DNA of 43,334 nt. Source: Candidatus Gottesmanbacteria bacterium RIFCSPHIGHO2_02_FULL_39_11. Its GTDB lineage: Bacteria; Patescibacteriota; Microgenomatia; 2-02-FULL-39-11. Below the pieces are notes generated by a model, which did no database searches, was not told the DNA's origin, and worked only from the letters and a program-made list of their open reading frames with translations. Numbering within the stretch: position 1 is the stretch's first letter; the number at the start of each line of letters is the position of its first letter. The position numbers were made by a program, and so were the translations under genes. The DNA lies in contig MFJL01000015.1 of NCBI GenBank assembly GCA_001779195.1, positions 1-43,334 of the forward strand. Direction: 5' to 3'. Below are positions 8,998 through 15,641 of the stretch, piece by piece.

Positions 8998-10011
8998 TTA
9001 TTCCCTGTCAACTGCCCGTGCAACCCGTTTAACTTCTTTAACCAATTTTGTCAACTCCTGAGGCGAGATAGCCTGGTCGGCATCCGAGATTGATTTTCTG
9101 GGATCTGTGTGCGCCTCAATCAGGAGCCCGTCAGCCCCCGCTGCAACCCCCGCCCGGCTTAAGGCTCTGACCATATTAGCCCTTCCCGTGCCGTGACTGG
9201 GATCAACAAATACAGGAAGGTGTGTCTCATGCTTGAGGTATGCAACGGCATTTAAATCCAGGGTAAAACGGGTTTCCTGGACATGAGTCCGTATACCTCT
9301 TTCGCATAAAATCACATGCTCATTTCCTCCGACTAAAATATATTCGGCAGCCAGCAGCAATTCCTTGTATGTTGCCCACATGCCTCTTTTTAGAAGTACC
9401 GGTTTGCGACTTTTTCCAAGCTCGCGAAGGAGCGGATAATTCTGCATGTTTCGGGCACCTATCTGGAAAATGTCTGTATATTTTTCAACAAGCTCAATAT
9501 CTCTCACATCCAGTATTTCAGTAATTACGGGAAGATTATATTTTTTACCTGCATCGTGTAAAAATCGAAGTCCGATTTTACCTAACCCCTGAAAATCATA
9601 GGGTCCGGTACGGGGTTTAAAAGCACCTCCTCTTAGCACATGGCACCCGGCATTTTTGACTTCTTTTCCCATATCCTCAATCTGATGTTTAGTTTCAACA
9701 GAACAGGGTCCTGCCATAATAATTATTTCTCTTCCTCCGATTAATAGAGTGTTGCCAATTTTTATTTTTCCGTTGTTGGGGCGAAATGTTTTGCTTGCAA
9801 GCTTATACGGCCGGTCTATGGGAAGTATTGCTTCAACTCCTGAGTGTTTGGCAACTTCTCTTCGGGATAACTCGGAAAATTTGCCGTTAACTACATATAG
9901 ACTCTGGCTTTTCCATTCAACGGGAATAACATCCACGTGAAGACTTACCAGAAGCCTCCTTACATCCGCATTGTCTTTAAAAGTGTTTGTTTGTTTTAGA
10001 GTAATGATCAT
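8998..10011 (-). CDS. aroF: DAHP synthase, type I-beta with N-terminal regulatory domain
   Basis: First shikimate-pathway enzyme (PEP plus erythrose 4-phosphate). Residues 1 to about 70 form a ferredoxin-like domain (IITLKQTN..., RREVAKHSGVEAILPIDRPYKL) as in Thermotoga-type enzymes, where it mediates feedback by aromatic amino acids. The barrel follows: MAGPCSVET (metal Cys), RGGAFKPRTGPYDFQG, IGARNMQN, LLKRGM, DPSHGTGR (metal His), and DGLLIEAHTDP. At 337 aa it is complete. It is the first structural gene of the aromatic block, downstream of the attenuator and a 128-bp repeat. No SD is evident before the ATG. The symbol is chosen by family and could equally be aroG. Confidence 0.95.
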   Translation of the reverse strand: MIITLKQTNTFKDNADVRRLLVSLHVDVIPVEWKSQSLYVVNGKFSELSRREVAKHSGVEAILPIDRPYKLASKTFRPNNGKIKIGNTLLIGGREIIIMAGPCSVETKHQIEDMGKEVKNAGCHVLRGGAFKPRTGPYDFQGLGKIGLRFLHDAGKKYNLPVITEILDVRDIELVEKYTDIFQIGARNMQNYPLLRELGKSRKPVLLKRGMWATYKELLLAAEYILVGGNEHVILCERGIRTHVQETRFTLDLNAVAYLKHETHLPVFVDPSHGTGRANMVRALSRAGVAAGADGLLIEAHTDPRKSISDADQAISPQELTKLVKEVKRVARAVDRE

Positions 10012-10019
10012 GTTTTTGC

Positions 10020-10147
10020 TGTCATCCCGGACTTGATCCGGAATCCATTCTTTAATAAATAAGTTTTATTCTAAGATTCTTTTCTTAAGGATTGGATTCC
10101 CGCCTTCCCTAAAAAGCGAACTTTTCAGGGTAAACGCGGGAATGACA
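10020..10147. repeat. Composite inverted-repeat element, copy 1 (128 bp)
   Basis: Ends are TGTCATCCCGG and GGGAATGACA (inverted). Internally it has AATAAGTTTTATTCT and the hairpin CCTAAAAAGCGAACTTTTCAGGG. The same mosaic, in the opposite orientation, occurs at 13429-13557 next to thrS. It abuts the DAHP synthase start. Confidence 0.85.
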
Positions 10148-10156
10148 CGTTTTTTC

Positions 10157-10238
10157 ATGGTAAAAAATCTTTCAGATTTTTCACCATAATGGAGAGTAAG
10201 CCTCTTCTTCACTTTGCTCAGAATCGTCAACTCTCCAT
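10157..10238. repeat. Paired hairpins (ATGGTAAAAAATCT... and ATGGAGAGT...)
   Basis: Two adjacent perfect-ended hairpins directly after the attenuator terminator on the minus strand: 10189-10238 (ATGGAGAGT/ACTCTCCAT) and 10157-10187 (stem of about 14 bp, AGATTTTT arms). The same two-hairpin layout follows the terminator at 27914. Role unknown. Confidence 0.7.
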
Positions 10239-10264
10239 AAAAAAACCTCCCAGTTGGGAGGTTC
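10239..10264 (-). terminator. Attenuator terminator before the aromatic operon
   Basis: On the minus strand, AACCTCCC-AACT-GGGAGGTT (8-bp perfect stem) is followed immediately by a run of seven T (the last two stem bases included in the run). Its ascending arm (10251-10246) can instead pair with GGGAGG at 10304-10299, so it is the 3:4 hairpin of an attenuator. Confidence 0.88.
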
Positions 10265-10311
10265 AATATTGAAAGTGCTTATTGCACCATCAATCTTGCC
10301 TCCCTAGGAGG
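10265..10311 (-). promoter_or_regulatory. Attenuator: pause and antiterminator segments
   Basis: Minus-strand order: segment 1 CCTCC (10311-10307, the last sense codons of the leader peptide); segment 2 GGGAGG (10304-10299, overlapping the TAG); an 11-nt-arm hairpin with loop AATAA (10294-10268); then segment 3 CCTCCC (10251-10246) inside the terminator. Segment 1:2 (5 bp), 2:3 (6 bp) and 3:4 (8 bp) pairings are mutually exclusive. A ribosome stalled on the late Phe/Tyr codons would mask segment 1 and favour 2:3 (readthrough). Reaching the stop would mask 1 and 2 and favour termination. The mechanism is inferred from the layout. Confidence 0.82.
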
Positions 10312-10351
10312 TAAAGTAAAAATAAAAGAATTTGGTAGATGTCAGGTTCAT
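10304..10351 (-). CDS. Phe/Tyr-rich attenuator leader peptide (pheM-like)
   Basis: A 15-codon ORF too short for the track: ATG at 10351, TAG at 10306-10304, reading MNLTSTKFFYFYFTS. Six of the last eight codons are Phe (4) or Tyr (2). It begins 17 nt after the rplT stop, with AAGG about 12 nt upstream as a weak SD. The place (after rplT), size, FF-Y-F tail and overlap of its end with one arm of competing hairpins correspond to the E. coli pheST leader pheM, a 14-residue peptide with a similar aromatic run. It is inferred to sense charged tRNA-Phe (perhaps also tRNA-Tyr) and to control the downstream aromatic genes and pheST. Confidence 0.88.
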   Translation of the reverse strand: MNLTSTKFFYFYFTS

Positions 10352-10368
10352 AGTGTTTATTTACCTTA

Positions 10369-10716
10369 TCAGCTATTTTTTACTTTGTCAACGATTGCGT
10401 TAAAAGTTCCGGTATCCGTTATCAGTAAATTAGACAGAATTTTCCGGTCCAGCGTAATATTTGCCTTTTTCATTTTTGAGATAAACTCACTGTAATTAAT
10501 TCCATGGTTTTTGAGGGCTTCTGAGATACGGACAATCCAAAGAGATCTAAAATCGCTCTTTTTCTTTCTCCGTCCGGCAAATGCATATTGTCCGGCATGA
10601 AGGGAAGCTTCTTTGGCAACCCGGACCAGTCTTCTCTTTGTCATCCGGTATCCTTTTACGGAACCGAGAAGCTTGTTATGTTTTCTTCTTGATACAACGC
10701 CTCTTTTTACTCGCAT
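10369..10716 (-). CDS. rplT: Ribosomal protein L20
   Basis: 23S-binding assembly protein of the large subunit. MRVKRGVVSRRKHNKLL, GYRMTKRR, YAFAGRRKKKSDFRSLWI and RISEALKNHGINYSEF match L20 throughout; 115 aa is normal. It is the last gene of the classical thrS-infC-rpmI-rplT string. A 134-bp palindromic element separates it from rpmI, which is unusual since the two are normally only tens of bases apart. The leader ORF of the aromatic operon begins 17 nt downstream. Confidence 0.98.
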   Translation of the reverse strand: MRVKRGVVSRRKHNKLLGSVKGYRMTKRRLVRVAKEASLHAGQYAFAGRRKKKSDFRSLWIVRISEALKNHGINYSEFISKMKKANITLDRKILSNLLITDTGTFNAIVDKVKNS

Positions 10717-10751
10717 ATATATGAAGATACTAAGAGAAAAGATATTAAGAT

Positions 10752-10885
10752 ACTAGAAGTAGTCTCGAAACCTCCGCGTCTGCGTCATGCTGAATTCATT
10801 TCAGCATCTTCAGAAGATTCCTGAACCGAATTCAGGACAGGCTCTGAAACAAGTTCAGGATGACAGTTTAGAGATGACTTCTAAG
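10752..10885. repeat. Palindromic element family A, full 134-bp copy in the rpmI-rplT gap
   Basis: An 81-bp core (10784-10864, GTCATGCTGAATTC...TTCAGGATGAC) is flanked by outer inverted arms ACTAGAAGTAGTCTCGAAACC and, at the other end, inverted, CTTAGAAGTCATCTCTAAACT-type sequence. It is nearly identical, in inverse orientation and with equal length, to 20543-20676. It lies inside a ribosomal-protein operon. Confidence 0.9.
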
Positions 10886-10930
10886 CGATTTTTTAATTTA
10901 ATCTCTAAATATCCTAGTATCTCTCTTTTG

Positions 10931-11119
10931 TTATATTATATTTTTAATAGCTTTATAAAAACTTTTATTTACCTGTTTTGGCTCTGAAAATCTCCGTATC
11001 TGTCTTTTGTTTTTATGACTCATTCTGTGACGGGAACCGTGGTGACCACGCATAATTTTTCCCGTTGAGGTAACCTTAAATCTTTTGGCAATAGTTTTGT
11101 TTGTACGCTGTTTAGGCAT
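10931..11119 (-). CDS. rpmI: Ribosomal protein L35
   Basis: A 62-aa large-subunit protein, MPKQRTNKTIAKRFKVT..., with HHGSRHRMSHKNKRQ typical of L35. The ORF-track entry starts too early at 11230, inside infC; the family start is the ATG at 11119, preceded by AGGGGATT as SD-like sequence. It starts just after the infC stop, within the thrS-infC-rpmI-rplT operon. Confidence 0.95.
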   Translation of the reverse strand: MPKQRTNKTIAKRFKVTSTGKIMRGHHGSRHRMSHKNKRQIRRFSEPKQVNKSFYKAIKNII

Positions 11120-11132
11120 AGAATCCCCTATT

Positions 11133-11660
11133 TTACCGGGTTTCTTTAAATGGTGCAAGTCCTGCAACCAATACTCTTCCTTCAAACATAGGTTGCCGTG
11201 AAACTTTAGAAATCGCGGCCAGTTTTTCAATGGCTTTGTTCATCGTGTTGTATCCAAATTCTTTTCTCGTTATTTCTCTTCCACGGAAGGGAATGGCAAT
11301 TTTGACCTGATTTCCTTCTTTTAAGAATTCAGTTGCCTGGGCAACCTTGGTATTGAGGTCATGTTCACCGATAAAAGGTGAAAGTCTTATCTCTTTCATC
11401 CCTACATTTTTAGAGCTTTTCCGGGATTCTTTGTTCTTTTTAGCCTCAAGATACTTAAACTTCTTAAAGTCGATAAGCTTTACAACCGGAGGGTTGGCGC
11501 GGGGGGCAATCTCGACGAGGTCTTTCTCCTGAGACTGAGCCATACGGAGGGCTTCTTGCTTGTCTATAATACCGATTTGCTTTCCGGTATCATCTAACAG
11601 TCGGAGTTTTAGCGCCTGGATTTGGTAATTTATGCGGTAGTGTTTGTACAGGTTATTCAA
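11133..11660 (-). CDS. infC: Translation initiation factor IF-3
   Basis: Binds the 30S subunit and controls start-codon selection. The N-domain is HYRINYQIQALKLRLLDDTGKQIG, then the helical linker (YLEAKKNKESRKSSKNVGMKEIRLS), then the C-domain with GNQVKIAIPFRGREI and FEGRVLVAGLAP. At 175 aa it is normal. The start overlaps the thrS stop by 8 nt, indicating coupling. No unusual AUU start is seen; an ATG is used. Confidence 0.96.
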   Translation of the reverse strand: MNNLYKHYRINYQIQALKLRLLDDTGKQIGIIDKQEALRMAQSQEKDLVEIAPRANPPVVKLIDFKKFKYLEAKKNKESRKSSKNVGMKEIRLSPFIGEHDLNTKVAQATEFLKEGNQVKIAIPFRGREITRKEFGYNTMNKAIEKLAAISKVSRQPMFEGRVLVAGLAPFKETR

Positions 11661-13419
11661 GTTCTTTTTGAAAAGTTTGTAGAATTTCAGAAATTGAGTT
11701 TTGTCCTAAATCCCCCTCGTCCCGCTTTCTCAAACTTATAAGTGCTTCCTCAGGGTTTTTAGCATCAAAACGTTCTATCTCTTTATCCCCTATTATACCG
11801 ATAAAGGGTACTTTTTGTAAAGTCGCATCCCGGATCTTCGCCTGCATGCGTTCATTTCTATCGTCAACCTCAACGCGGAAATCCTTACTGATAAGATGAT
11901 CAGCGATTATTCGGGATGTGTCAACGTGTTTTTCGGAAATGGGAATTAAAGTTAACTGAACCGGAGAAAGCCACAGGGGAAACTTTCCTGCGTAATGTTC
12001 GATAAGAAATGCAATAAACCTCTCATGTGTTCCTAAAGGAGCCCGGTGGATAACATATACTTCTTTTTCTTTTCCGTCGTTGTCAATATAGTTCAAATTA
12101 AATCTCTTTTTTGCGGCAAAATCAAGCTGTACGGTTGAAATAGATTCTTCTCTTCCTATTACGGATTTAATTTGAAAGTCTACTTTAGGACCATAAAAAG
12201 CCGCTTCATCCATTTTTTCAATAAAGGGAAGTTTTGACTCTTTAAGAACCTCTCGGATTGCGTTCTCAGAGAAACTCCAGGAATCCGGCTCATCAATATA
12301 TTTAGATTTATTTTTGGGGTCATGAAGAGACAGGCGCATATAATAATCGGTAATTCCAAAAACTTTGTAATAATACTTATGAAGCTCAACAACGCGCAGA
12401 AATTCACTTTTTATCTGATCTTTTCTGCAGTAGATATGCGAATCATTCATCGTCATTCCGCGAACTCTTAAAAGACCTGCAAGAGTTCCTGAGAGTTCGT
12501 AGCGGTAAACCGTCCCATATTCAGCCAGACGAATCGGTAGGTCTTTGTAGCTTCTGGGTTTAGATCTATAGATAAGGTGATGGGCAGGACAGTTCATTGC
12601 TTTAAGGTAATATTCCCCATCATCCAATTTCATACCTGGATACATGCTTTCTTTATAATATGGAAGATGTCCGGATGTCTCAAAAAGAATTTTTTTAGCC
12701 AGATGCGGTGTGGCAACACGCTGGTATCCCCAGGCTTTTTCTGTTTTTTTAGCAAAGCGCTCCAGTTCTTCTCTTATAATTGTCCCTTTAGGAAGCCATA
12801 AAACAAGACCCGGACCAACCATGTCATCAAATGTAAAAAGTTCCAGTTCCGCCCCAAGTTTTCTGTGATCTCTTTTTTTAGCTTCCTCTTTTTGCCACAG
12901 ATATTTCTCGAGTTCATCTTTGGTCGGAAACGCTGTTCCGTAAATCCGTGTCAGCATTTTATTTTTCTCATCCCCCCGCCAGTAAGCACCGGCAATGGAA
13001 AGAAGCTTAAAGTGTTTGATATTACTTTTTGGATAGGGAGTATGACCTCCGCGGCACAGGTCGATAAAATCTCCTGATTTATAAAATGTTATTTTTTCTC
13101 CTTTTTGTATCAATTCTTCAATTAGTTCAAGTTTATACGGATTATTTTTAAAATACTCGATAGCTTGATCGCTTGATTTCTCAATCCTCTCAAACCCATC
13201 CCAGGATTTAACCATCTTTTTCATTTCCTCTTCTATTTTTGGCAAATCATCCTCAGATATTTTCACATTGTCGAAATCGAAGTCGTAATAAAACCCTTCA
13301 TCAATTGAAGGGCCAATGGTGGGTTTTGCGTCAGGATAAAATTTCAAAACGGCAGCGGCCAAAAGATGAGCGCAGGAGTGCCTGAGGTTATTAAGCTGGT
13401 TTTGTTTGTTGTTATCCAT
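11653..13419 (-). CDS. thrS: Threonyl-tRNA synthetase lacking the TGS domain
   Basis: Class II synthetase. It starts directly in the editing domain (LRHSCAHLLAAAV with HxxxH, and DLCRGGHTPY), so the usual 60-residue N-terminal TGS domain is absent. The catalytic core carries MNCPAHHLIYRS (zinc Cys), motif 2 YRYELSGTLAGLLRVRGMTM and motif 3 HRAPLGTHERFIAFLIEH. The anticodon domain is at the end (SEKHVDTSRIIAD...). The track start at 13434 lies in a palindromic repeat end (AATGACAT), so I prefer ATG 13419 (MDNNKQNQLNN). First gene of the thrS-infC-rpmI-rplT set; immediately upstream is the 129-bp composite repeat. Confidence 0.95.
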   Translation of the reverse strand: MDNNKQNQLNNLRHSCAHLLAAAVLKFYPDAKPTIGPSIDEGFYYDFDFDNVKISEDDLPKIEEEMKKMVKSWDGFERIEKSSDQAIEYFKNNPYKLELIEELIQKGEKITFYKSGDFIDLCRGGHTPYPKSNIKHFKLLSIAGAYWRGDEKNKMLTRIYGTAFPTKDELEKYLWQKEEAKKRDHRKLGAELELFTFDDMVGPGLVLWLPKGTIIREELERFAKKTEKAWGYQRVATPHLAKKILFETSGHLPYYKESMYPGMKLDDGEYYLKAMNCPAHHLIYRSKPRSYKDLPIRLAEYGTVYRYELSGTLAGLLRVRGMTMNDSHIYCRKDQIKSEFLRVVELHKYYYKVFGITDYYMRLSLHDPKNKSKYIDEPDSWSFSENAIREVLKESKLPFIEKMDEAAFYGPKVDFQIKSVIGREESISTVQLDFAAKKRFNLNYIDNDGKEKEVYVIHRAPLGTHERFIAFLIEHYAGKFPLWLSPVQLTLIPISEKHVDTSRIIADHLISKDFRVEVDDRNERMQAKIRDATLQKVPFIGIIGDKEIERFDAKNPEEALISLRKRDEGDLGQNSISEILQTFQKELE

Positions 13420-13428
13420 AAAATAATA

Positions 13429-13557
13429 TGTCATTCCCGCGTTTACCCTGAAAAGTTCGCTTTTTAGGGAAGGCGGGAATCTATACCTTCAGATAAAAAT
13501 ACTAAGAATAAAACTTATTTATGAATGAGTGGATCCTCGATCGAGCCGAGGATGACA
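13429..13557. repeat. Composite inverted-repeat element, copy 2 (129 bp)
   Basis: Same mosaic as 10020-10147 in the opposite orientation: GTTTACCCTGAAAAGTTCGC hairpin, AATAAAACTTATTTAT, closing with GGATCCTCG...GAGGATGACA. It abuts the thrS start. A simple family B copy (13564-13589) follows. Confidence 0.85.
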
Positions 13558-13563
13558 AAAAAT

Positions 13564-13589
13564 GTCATTCCCGCGCAGGCGGGAATCCA
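13564..13589. repeat. Short inverted repeat family B
   Basis: GTCATTCCCGCG-CAG-GCGGGAATCCA hairpin between the composite element and the GIY-YIG gene. Confidence 0.7.
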
Positions 13590-13593
13590 ATCC

Positions 13594-13887
13594 TTAGACT
13601 ATTTCATTATATAAATCTTTCCAATAAGGGTTACTTCTTTCAATTAATTTTATTTTCCAATCACGATTCCAATGTTTAAGCTGTTTTTCTCTTTCTATCG
13701 CTTCTTCAATTGAGCTAAAGACTTCAAAATAAACTAACCTATTGACATTGTATGTATTAGTAAATCCTTCCACCAAGTGATTCTTGTGTTCAAAGATACG
13801 TCTTATTATATTGCTTGTTACTCCTATATATAATGTTCCTCTATATTTACTTGCAAGAATATAAATACAAAATTGTTTTTCTGTCAC
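13594..13887 (-). CDS. GIY-YIG domain protein (UPF0213/YhbQ-like)
   Basis: A 97-aa single-domain GIY-YIG nuclease-fold protein. CIYILASKYRGTLYIGVTSN carries the YIL...YIG pair, followed by RRIFEHKN and VYFEVFSSIEEAIEREKQLKHWNRDWKIKLI. These stand-alone proteins are common in CPR genomes and their substrate is unknown. The start is GTG at 13887 with no clear SD. It is flanked on both sides by family B repeats. A second, more divergent copy of the family lies at 37188. Confidence 0.88.
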   Translation of the reverse strand: MTEKQFCIYILASKYRGTLYIGVTSNIIRRIFEHKNHLVEGFTNTYNVNRLVYFEVFSSIEEAIEREKQLKHWNRDWKIKLIERSNPYWKDLYNEIV

Positions 13888-13908
13888 TTTGTTGTAATTA
13901 TTAAGGAT

Positions 13909-13937
13909 TGGATCCTTGTGTCAAGCACGAGGATGAC
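13909..13937. repeat. Short inverted repeat family B
   Basis: GGATCCTTGTG...CACGAGGATGAC hairpin just upstream of the GIY-YIG start. Confidence 0.65.
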
Positions 13938-13949
13938 AATCTCTTGCAT

Positions 13950-14010
13950 AAAAAAAGCCGCTGGATATTCACGATCCGGTTGGGAGGTTCCATCGTGATT
14001 CCTAAACGGC
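13950..14010 (-). terminator. Long terminator after the hexokinase remnant
   Basis: On the minus strand GCCG...GGAATCACGAT pairs with ATCGTG...ATCC...CGGC, followed by seven T. It ends the hexokinase/tRNA-Val transcription unit. Its loop contains GAACCTCCCAAC, the same 12 nt as the ascending arm and loop of the phe attenuator terminator. Confidence 0.8.
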
Positions 14011-14113
14011 ACTTAATTATTCTTGTTTCGTAAAGATACGGTACTTCTTTGAGGTTGGTGAGATCTCATGCAAATGAAATACAATGATATGATACCAAAG
14101 CAATTCTGTTTGG

Positions 14114-15426
14114 TCAACTGTTTTCGTAGAGCATATTAAAAACATGCCCTGCTGCCCCCAGTATCCCCGCATTTGGAATTTGAAGAAATCGAATAGGTCT
14201 GCCGCTGTACCTGATCGCCTCTTTTCTAGCAATTATTTCATATCCGGGAGTTCCCCAGAAGAATGAACCCTCGATGGGGATTTTAATTTCATCAAAAGGA
14301 TCTCCCGGATCTAGAGAGACGGCAGATCCTATCATAGTTCCGACACATTGAGCTGAACGGTATCTGAGCCGTGCAGATGCTGCCTCCATGATGGCATAAT
14401 CATTAGGATACAATCCCTTCATAAAAGGTTCGAGAAGGAGGATCTGTACCTAAGAAACGGGAAATATCCGGGGCAGAAGAGAATTTTTCACCTACCTCGT
14501 TGGGTAAGTTGACTAAATTACCCAATAGACCTCCCGCAGTTCGTATGGAATCTCCTATATACATTCCTGATATTTGTTTTTTCAGCCGGTTGTAAACCGG
14601 GATTGGTGCTTTTTCTATTCACTATATGAGAAATAATCGTTTGTGGTATACCATTAAATCCCCCGGATTCGGAATTATATATTTTTCCGTTATAACTAAG
14701 TGCCAGATTAAATCCGGTTGCTACTACTCCGCCCCAATTATCTTCCAGAACAGCGACTGTATCGTTCATTACGGCAATTTTTAAGCTATCAGGTAAGTTA
14801 TCGATATTCCAACCCGTAAGATTTTCTCTAAGAACTTCTATAAAAGTTTGTCCGATATGGACATCCTCTATTCCTTCAACGCTAAATCCTTTTGCCATAT
14901 GTTTATATGGAACTACATCAACTCCATTTTGTGTATGACATGTTTCTCCTGGAAATGAATATACGATACCTAATCCGTGGAAAGTTTGTCCGGCTAATAT
15001 GTCTTTAACCGGATCCATCATTGCACGGATAAAGTCTTTGGGATTTGAATATACTTTTTGTGAAATAGGAGCTTGTTGGAAACAGGGAGATGAATTGTTG
15101 GAATTTTGAATTCGAACATTTCCCTCATTATCCGCCTTTACAATTGCAACACGTACGTTCGTTCCTCCTACTTCAAGAACCAGAACCTTATGGGAGGGAT
15201 TCACCTTCTCTGGATCGAAAGGAGAAAGTCCAGTGTCTATCATGGCGAGGCTTCCGGTACCGGGGTATCTGATTCCTTTTAGCAGTTCTTCTTGATATCT
15301 TCGGGAGATGGCATTAAGACTCGGTCTTGAAAGGTGTTGGGCTCCGAGCTTGTTTAATATATCGATTGCCTCCTGAAATTTTCTTCCGTCGGGAGAAGGG
15401 GGAAATATATGCTCGTGACTTTTCAT
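14114..15426 (-). pseudogene. Hexokinase-family sugar kinase broken by two frameshifts
   Basis: Resembles eukaryote-type hexokinases: VLEVGGTNVRVAIV (phosphate loop), IVYSFPGE, KGFSVEGIEDVHIG, VMNDTVAVLED (catalytic Asp), NSESGGFNGIP, then in a second frame EKQISGMYIGDSIRTAG, then in a third frame ASARLRYRSAQCVGTMIG. The frame breaks at an A6 run (about 14580) and at a GGG (about 14421); removing one base at each restores a continuous kinase of about 436 residues. The start is taken at ATG 15426 (MKSHEHIF), since the track ORF runs back through tRNA-Val. Either recent decay or homopolymer errors in the assembly; if errors, this is an intact glucose kinase. Confidence 0.8.
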
Positions 15427-15440
15427 AAAAAAGGGCAGGG

Positions 15441-15512
15441 TGCGCGCATATGGATTTGAACCATAGACCTTTTCGATGTCAACGAAACGCTCTACCACTG
15501 AGCTATGCGCGC
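15441..15512 (-). tRNA. tRNA-Val (GAC)
   Basis: A 72-nt cloverleaf. Acceptor GCGCGCA/TGCGCGC, D-arm TAGCTCAGTGGTAGAGC, anticodon stem TTTCG/CGAAA around loop TTGACAT (anticodon GAC), T-arm GGTTCAAATCC; 3' CCA not encoded. A promoter TTGCTC-17-TATAAT lies just upstream. Confidence 0.95.
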
Positions 15513-15522
15513 AAAGTGAAGC

Positions 15523-15551
15523 AATTATACGGTATAGAAAAATTTGGAGCA
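15523..15551 (-). promoter_or_regulatory. Promoter for tRNA-Val and the hexokinase remnant
   Basis: On the minus strand TTGCTC, 17 nt, TATAAT, ending about 11 nt before the tRNA. The hexokinase start is 15 nt after the tRNA, so the two are probably cotranscribed. Confidence 0.65.
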
Positions 15552-15602
15552 AGGGAAAAATATATTATTCCAGGACAATCGTGTTTTAATTGTCTCAAAG
15601 CT

Positions 15603-15628
15603 GTCATCCCCGTGTAGACGGGGATCCA
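15603..15628. repeat. Short inverted repeat family B
   Basis: GTCATCCCCGT-GTAG-ACGGGGATCCA hairpin between tRNA-Val and the 71-aa ORF. Confidence 0.65.
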
Positions 15629-15641
15629 TGGATTTCTGCAT

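Noticed and set aside
10066-10266. 66-aa ORF downstream of rplT on the minus strand
   Set aside because: It starts at a TTG inside the attenuator terminator and most of it translates the 128-bp repeat; its two FF pairs are in hairpin/T-run sequence. The true leader ORF is 10304-10351.
10239-10351. T-box or amino-acid riboswitch instead of a leader-peptide attenuator
   Set aside because: No T-box consensus or known aptamer core is visible, whereas the aromatic leader ORF overlapping the competing arms explains the layout.
10787-10987. 66-aa ORF MLNSFQHLQKIPEPN...
   Set aside because: Translation of the palindromic repeat plus antisense of rpmI; this type of peptide appears wherever the repeat occurs.
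13429-13589. Possible CRISPR array from repeated GTCATTCCCGCG units
   Set aside because: Units are inverted and irregularly spaced, with no constant spacer length and no cas genes.
14017-14232. 71-aa minus ORF overlapping the hexokinase end
   Set aside because: Different frame from all three hexokinase segments and ends in the terminator region; no motif.
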